This document shows, piece after piece, positions 58,930 to 64,000 of a stretch of DNA of 64,000 nucleotides. How positions within the stretch are numbered: the stretch's first letter is position 1; each line of letters begins with the position of its first letter. The notes beneath the pieces were generated by a model that was not told where the DNA came from, ran no database searches, and saw only the letters and a list, made by a program, of their open reading frames with translations. Source of the stretch: Epiperipatus broadwayi (lineage: Eukaryota; Onychophora; Udeonychophora; Euonychophora; Peripatidae); assembly GCA_028023455.1 (NCBI GenBank), contig JAQFVV010012394.1, positions 31,156,885-31,220,884 of the forward strand. Reading direction: 5' to 3'. The position numbers and the translations under genes are program-made.

Positions 58930-59294
58930 AATAAATTAAATAATTCTAGTGGGGTAGATTTGTTTCAGAAATGTCAATTTTATAAAGATTACATGAGGGT
59001 TGGTTACTCTGATAAATTTGTTAAAAGTATTTTATTTAATAGTAATATTTGTAAGAATGTAAAGGATAGAGAAAAAATATAAATTTATTACTTTGCCATT
59101 TAAATTTTCTTCTTATAAAATTGTATGTAGAAATAGTAAATTGTTTGGAAATAAGAAAATTGCTTGGAAAAGGGGTGTTACATTGAATAATGTATTAAAT
59201 AATACAAAAGAAATTTTTGATAGAAAGACTATTCTTGGTGTAATATATTTTATCCCTTGTTATTTGTAAAAAGGTCTACATAGGTCAGAGTAGT

Positions 59295-59534
59295 TTGAGT
59301 TTAAATGAAAGAATAAAGGTTCATAAAAGTAGAGTTAAAAATAAATATCATAGTTCTGCTTTGTATGTCCATGAAAAAGATACAGGCCACATTATTAATT
59401 TTGATGAAGCTAAGGTTGTCTTCTTTGAGAGAAATGAAATCAAAAAAAGAATTAAAAAATCTTTATTATTGAAAACTTATTATTCTGAAGCAATTAACTT
59501 ATTTAAGAGTTCTTTTAATATTAAGGGTGGATGA
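59295..59534 (+). pseudogene. PLE GIY-YIG endonuclease domain, plus copy
   Basis: 79 codons: SLNERIKVHKSRVKN, YVHEKDTGHIINFDE, FERNEIKKRIKKSL and a C-terminal YYSEAINLFKSS. The true domain begins upstream in another frame with PGVIYFIP-like and KKVYIGQ blocks, separated by a stop near 59268. The C-terminal half is complete and longer than in the inverted copy. Confidence 0.82.
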
Positions 59535-59709
59535 GAAGTGAATGGATTTGTGGGTAATGTTTAATATTATATATATTGTGTAGTTTTTGTAGTTCTTTAC
59601 ACTTGAGAAGTCTGCTTGTAGCAGTGAAACCTTTGCTTGTGTTTTAATATTATTTTTTGCTGGTCTGGTTGAATCTTGGATTTGGGGTAAGTTTTATTAT
59701 ATATATATA

Positions 59710-60821
59710 CACCTGGGTCTCTTTTTACGTGGATTTATTTAACACGATTTTGAAGTTATGCAATTCATGTTTCACCAGAAGTCGAACTCTGATATTGCGC
59801 TATTACTTTAAATAATAAATTTTGTGCACTTACGTTATATTGAAAGTAATAGCACATTATTGGAATTCGACTTTCAACTTAGTAATTTCAATATTTTCAG
59901 TGCTTTATAATAGTAAGATTTTATGCAATAATGAAATTAAAATCATCATTTCCACATTTTATGTATACACACATTAAATTTTACAAGATTATAATGTAAA
60001 TTTGTTCAAACATTGTGCATGTTAATTTTGCATTTTAAATCACATTCTGTTTTTGCTTTTTAAAAAAGAACGTAATCAATTATTAATCATTTAGTGTCCA
60101 TAAGTTTATTTTTAAAAGGTCAGTAATAGCAGTGGGCACAATTAAATTTGACAATTAAAAATTAAAATCTGACTTTTTAATTGTAATTAAACATTTAAAA
60201 ATTACTTACGGCGACTTGAAATAATGTGATGTGAAATTTGATTTTTAAACGGAATTGAAAATAAAAGACAAAAATAAGAATTTAATTTTTAATTGTTAGT
60301 TTTAATTAAATTTTTCCCAACAGTGGTGAATAAATGTCTTTTTATTATCATAAGTCTAAGTTCATAAACAATTAATAAAATCATTGTCTCAAAGATTAAT
60401 TACTAATTAGGTTGTCAACAGAAAACCATTAACACAACATGTGAGTCCAAATGAACGTGTGATTTGGCAAATAGTGATAATAATTAAAACATGTATAAAA
60501 AATGTAAATTACCGTACTGTAAATTATGCATAAAAATATATTATTTTGAATAAAATTAAATATTATAGTTAAAAAAAGTTTGCCTTGTATCAATTTTTTT
60601 CAAATTTGAAATTTTTTATTAGTCATATTTTATTTCCTTATTTTTTTTTTTTGTGCAAATTTTAAAGTAATTTTACATTGGTGCTTTGCTTTTACACAAA
60701 TTTTGAAAAATCACAGACCGCATCCCCCCTTTTTCAAAGTAAGTTACATATATTTTTGCACAATTTTGTTTGCACATGTTTTCTGAGGAACCTATCTATC
60801 ACGTAAAATGAGACCCAGGTG
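59710..60821. mobile_element. Non-autonomous TIR DNA transposon, copy 2 (1,112 bp)
   Basis: Same CACCTGGGTCTC...GAGACCCAGGTG ends and TA flanks as 6853-7864, co-linear with it over the whole length. It has two extra stretches (around 60150-60205 and 60303-60362) which may be insertions here or losses in copy 1. It sits in a (TA)n run. No transposase. Confidence 0.87.
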
Positions 60822-61331
60822 TATATATATATATAAATTATAACTTTTTGGGCTGTACTATGTATTATTTTCCATTAAATACCAATATTTTAACAGACTA
60901 GCATCTGCCATTATCAAGGTTATCTTTTGAAAGAAAAATTGTTAGATCTCAAACAATAACATGACTGTGTGTGAGATGAGAAATGAGATTCAACTTGAAG
61001 TAGTTCAGAATTCACAATATGAGGTTTATCAAAATGTTTATTTCCCTCAGTTTTTTTACCTATTAATTTTAAGTTAATATTAGATAAAATGAGAGGTTTC
61101 CACATAGCGGAAAATGTTGTGCTTCAACAACCCTATTTAAACCAATAGGTCTCTTTAATATTTCAATTATACTCTCTCATGGTTCTTAAATCATATCTTT
61201 CCAAATTAGAAAGTTTTTTTGCATTGTCAAAATCAAGTTTGTGACCAATTTCTAAAAAAATGGGAAGTAAAAACTGATGTGCTAATTTTTTGATTAAAAG
61301 CATTTCTGTGTTGCTTAATTCTGACATTCAT

Positions 61332-61862
61332 TCATCTATTAGACTGACCCACATAGCTTATTGAGCACTGCAAACATGGAATTTCAAAAACTCCTTGGTG
61401 TTCCAATAAGTTTCTGTCTTTAGGTTTATATAAAAAATCACCAATTTTTTTGCCAGTAGAAAAAATAGTTTTTATATTAAGACAAGATAGACTTCTACTG
61501 ATTTTATCAGTAACCTCTTTAATATAAAGTAAAATTACTCTATTAAAAGAGGAATTGTCAATTCTAGCTTCTTTTTTTCTTTTTAGATATCTGTTTGTAT
61601 AGATGGATTTTCTGTAACCTGATATTGATAATGTTTTATCACATTTTCTTGCAATTAAAACTTCTAGAAAAGAAAGTGATCTGTTATTTTCCACTTTCAT
61701 AGTAAATGTTATATTTGGATGCCAATTATTTATAAAAACAAGAAAAGAATTTGTCATAAATGCCATGAGGCCATATGACAAATGTATCATCCACATATAT
61801 ATAAGCCAAATAGAAGGTTTATTAGTAGCTGCACATAATACTTGACTTTCAAAATTATCCAT
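61332..61862 (-). pseudogene. PLE RT C-terminus and start of GIY-YIG (third copy)
   Basis: 176 codons. WHPNITFTMKVENN and LSFLEVLIARK correspond to the IxFTxExE and FLD blocks, YRKSIYTN to the RKxT block, and the end reads GVFEIPCLQCSISYVGQS, the beginning of GIY-YIG. The stop at 61332-61334 interrupts that domain; basic and His residues (RIKQH) follow in the same frame. Confidence 0.8.
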
Positions 61863-61956
61863 GAAAGATCAGCAATTACAGCTGACAGTGGAGATCCCAT
61901 AGAAAGTTCTTTAATTTGTTTAAACATTTGAGAATTTATAAACAAAAAATGTATTT

Positions 61957-62184
61957 TCAAGGCAATGTTTTGCTAATGGAATTGTATTGAGCTATTATAT
62001 CTAATGCTTCTTCAACAAGAATATCAGTAAACATAGAAGAAACATCAAAACTAATCAATAAATCAGTTCCAGTTAATTTTAAGTTTTTAATTATTGAAAT
62101 AAAATGACTTGAATTTTTAATTCTTGATGGAATCTTGTCTGTCAATGGTTGTAAGCATTGTGCTAACATATCAAGCCAAAGCAT
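61957..62184 (-). pseudogene. PLE RT palm motif A segment (third copy)
   Basis: 75 codons containing DKIPSRIKNSSHF and LLISFDVSSMFTDI, the PLE motif A with its catalytic aspartate. It is joined to the following RT part only through frame breaks (61862-61957). Confidence 0.78.
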
Positions 62185-62830
62185 GTGTGGGAGAGCCTAT
62201 AGCACACACAGTAGGTCACAAGGGTATCTCAGGTTTATGAATTTTAGGCCAACAAATAAAATTTGGGATATAATGAAGAACCTTCTCTTGGGGAAATTTT
62301 AAGTTTAAGAACATTTGATAAAGCATTTTGTCTTTTTCTCTAAATATGTCAGAGGATCTCTAATAAACTTTTTATAAATTCCATTATTTAATAAATCTAC
62401 AATTTTATTATTATAATCCAATGAATTAATAACAACAGTCGAATTACCCTTATCTGCTAGAATAACAACAATAGAATCATCTTTTTTTTAATTTTGAAGT
62501 GCAATAAATATCCTTTAGATAAATTATTTTTTGGTAGTTTCATATTTTTTAAGACATCACAAACTTCAAATCTAATAAGATCAGCTGTGTGTAAGTCTAT
62601 ATTTTTAAGGAAGATTCTATATTGCATATACGTTTAGGAGCCAATGCATAATTAAAATTTTTTTCCAACAGAGAAATTTCATCAGAAGAAAGTTGACGAT
62701 GGGATAAATTTTTAACATGTGAATCACTCACAGTATTATTAGTAAATTGTTTTTTTCTTTTTACTTATTAATAAAGCAAATTTCTTTTTTTGTTTTAAAG
62801 TTTTAAATTACGAATCTTTAATAGATCGAA

Positions 62831-64000
62831 AATAAACAATTAATGAGTGTCAAATCAATAAATACATTGGTAGAATATAAGGACTTTATACCATAGTGAA
62901 TTTGTCATTTGATTGAAATCTGTAAAGGGATATGGTAATTTTTAATTGAATACTCAATTGTTTATCAGGGGCGAGGACTGTTTTATTCAACCAGGGGCAC
63001 ATGTTTCATTAGCAGACAATGCTACATGCTAAAGAAATTCTCCATATAGAACTTGCATCAAAATTGCGGGAAATCCTAACCAGTTGTTTTCCGTGGAAGT
63101 TATTCCTAAAAATTAATTTTTAAAAAGTAGTCGAATTTCATTTGTGTGTGTATTTTTTTTTATATTAAAACACACATATATATATATAATTTAATGATAA
63201 CAGCAATTGATGACAAATTATTTCACTTTTAATTATATGTACAGAAAGCAATACAGCAGCTGTGAGCATATCTTCATATATAAATATATATGACTATAAA
63301 CTGTTAATAAACATTACAACATTAGCAGATCTTTGTAAAAAGCGTATCTTTCAAAGATACATTATCAATCAAAGTCGTTAAAAATATTAAAGAATCTTGT
63401 AAAAATGTTATCAAATTCCAAATTGCTTATATAATATTAATAACATAAAGATATATATATATATATTAGGCGAAACGAAAATTTAGTAAAAAAATTATTC
63501 AGTATTAGAAGCAATTATAGCATAAAAATATTACTAATATTTTTAAATAACTTTAATATATATAATAAATGCATATTTTTATTATGTACTCTTAGAACTC
63601 AAAACAAAATAGATTTAGTTAATCTATTTATTTATTATAGTGATTGTTTACTATAGTAAATAGAGAAATTTGAACTCAGGATTGTCAGTCTATATTCATC
63701 ATCCATTCCATGTCAAACAACCGATACACATAATAACACACATGAGAAAGAGATAAATGATCCCCAATATATGTACTTTATGCAGAAACAGCATTCATCA
63801 GTGAGATCATAATCTCCCACACGTATACAGAATCAATGTTCGACTTATATTAAGATAGTAATTTATTAAGCTTCATTAGGCAGACTTCAATCTTCTCACT
63901 CTTCCAACAATTCAACAATCCATGTCATTGAAAAACCAATGATGGAATGCTCAAAGTCCTGTCTATTAAATTTTAGGGAATTGCTATCTTAATATAAGCT
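62831..64000. other. Anonymous AT-rich interval to the window end
   Basis: No gene. TTATATTAAGATAG at 63845-63858 and its inverse CTATCTTAATATAA near 63983-63996 form short inverted repeats that may be the ends of a small foldback element cut off by the window. Confidence 0.5.

Larger units (their letters stand above)
58190..59705 (+). mobile_element. Penelope-like element, 5'-truncated, with nested insert
   Basis: It reads RT motif C (LFVRYVDDCLFVVEN) near 58230, NPSIKFVLE, then, after frame breaks, a region interrupted at 58537-58929, FQKCQFYKDYMRVGYS, KKIAWKRGV, and the GIY-YIG domain. A 3' UTR follows to about 59700. Several frameshifts and stops are present. RT motifs upstream of YVDD are missing because the element is replaced by the inverted copy. 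Confidence 0.85.
60900..62830 (-). mobile_element. Penelope-like element relic, third copy
   Basis: On the minus strand from about 62830: an N-terminal region with NLSHRQLSSDE, then ADKGNSTVV (typical PLE block), a broken stretch, SFDVSSMFT (motif A), NITFTMKVEN, SFLEVLIARK, YRKSIYTN, KTIFSTGKKIGDFL, then GVFEIPC and YVGQS of the GIY-YIG domain, which continues below 61332 after an in-frame TGA. Multiple frameshifts, and the motif C region is eroded. Different family from the 57.6-59.7 kb pair. Confidence 0.85.

Overview
This is a TE-dense, AT-rich stretch of an animal nuclear genome, with no complete host gene that I can recognise. The retroelement mix (Penelope-like elements, RTE-clade LINE, Ty3/gypsy with a tRNA-Lys-like primer site, a GTF2IRD2/FAM200-type hAT relic) plus very long di-, tri- and tetranucleotide arrays points to an invertebrate. 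An arthropod is my first guess and a mollusc is not excluded; this is inference only.

Layout. 1-2.46 kb: minus-strand non-LTR reverse transcriptase relic, cut by a 609-bp Penelope-derived insert (12-bp target duplication). 2.48-6.4 kb: minus-strand Penelope-like element (PLE) relic, split by a nearly full-length RTE element (9-bp target duplication). 6.85-7.86 kb: TIR element, with a second copy at 59.7-60.8 kb. 7.9-13.1 kb: mostly anonymous AT-rich DNA. 13.1-13.5 kb: foldback element. 14.34-26.71 kb: a gag-only LTR retrotransposon whose two LTRs are about 4.6 kb each, longer than its 3.1-kb interior. 28.0-28.5 kb: RTE tail ending in a GATA array. 29.05-34.65 kb: minus-strand Ty3/gypsy element with gag, protease, RT, RNase H and integrase, broken by frameshifts; its gag is related to that of the gag-only element. 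37.5-40.1 kb: (TA)n, an exon-like block, another RTE tail and a compound (ACT)/(AGT) repeat. 40.7 kb: tRNA-like sequence with an extra 8 nt. 42.0-42.6 kb: possible solo LTR. 43.15-44.74 kb: 409-bp units arranged as a large inverted array, of the same family as the foldbacks at 13.1 and 56.9 kb. 44.77-45.06 kb: purine tract. 46.50-46.98 kb: non-autonomous hAT. 47-54.6 kb: no supported genes. 54.67-54.87 kb: (AAT)n. 57.6-59.7 kb: two PLE 3' ends in head-to-head inversion, one interrupted by a chimeric insert with an RTE tail. 60.9-62.8 kb: a third, more complete PLE relic.

Working together. The window reads as a record of nested insertions. Three of them were confirmed by reading the host element through the empty site: the interrupted reading frame becomes continuous once the insert and one target duplication are left out. 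The gag-only element has no RT or integrase, so it would need enzymes from a relative such as the neighbouring gypsy family. The RTE family is the likely source of the 3' tails at 28.0, 38.7 and 58.8 kb.
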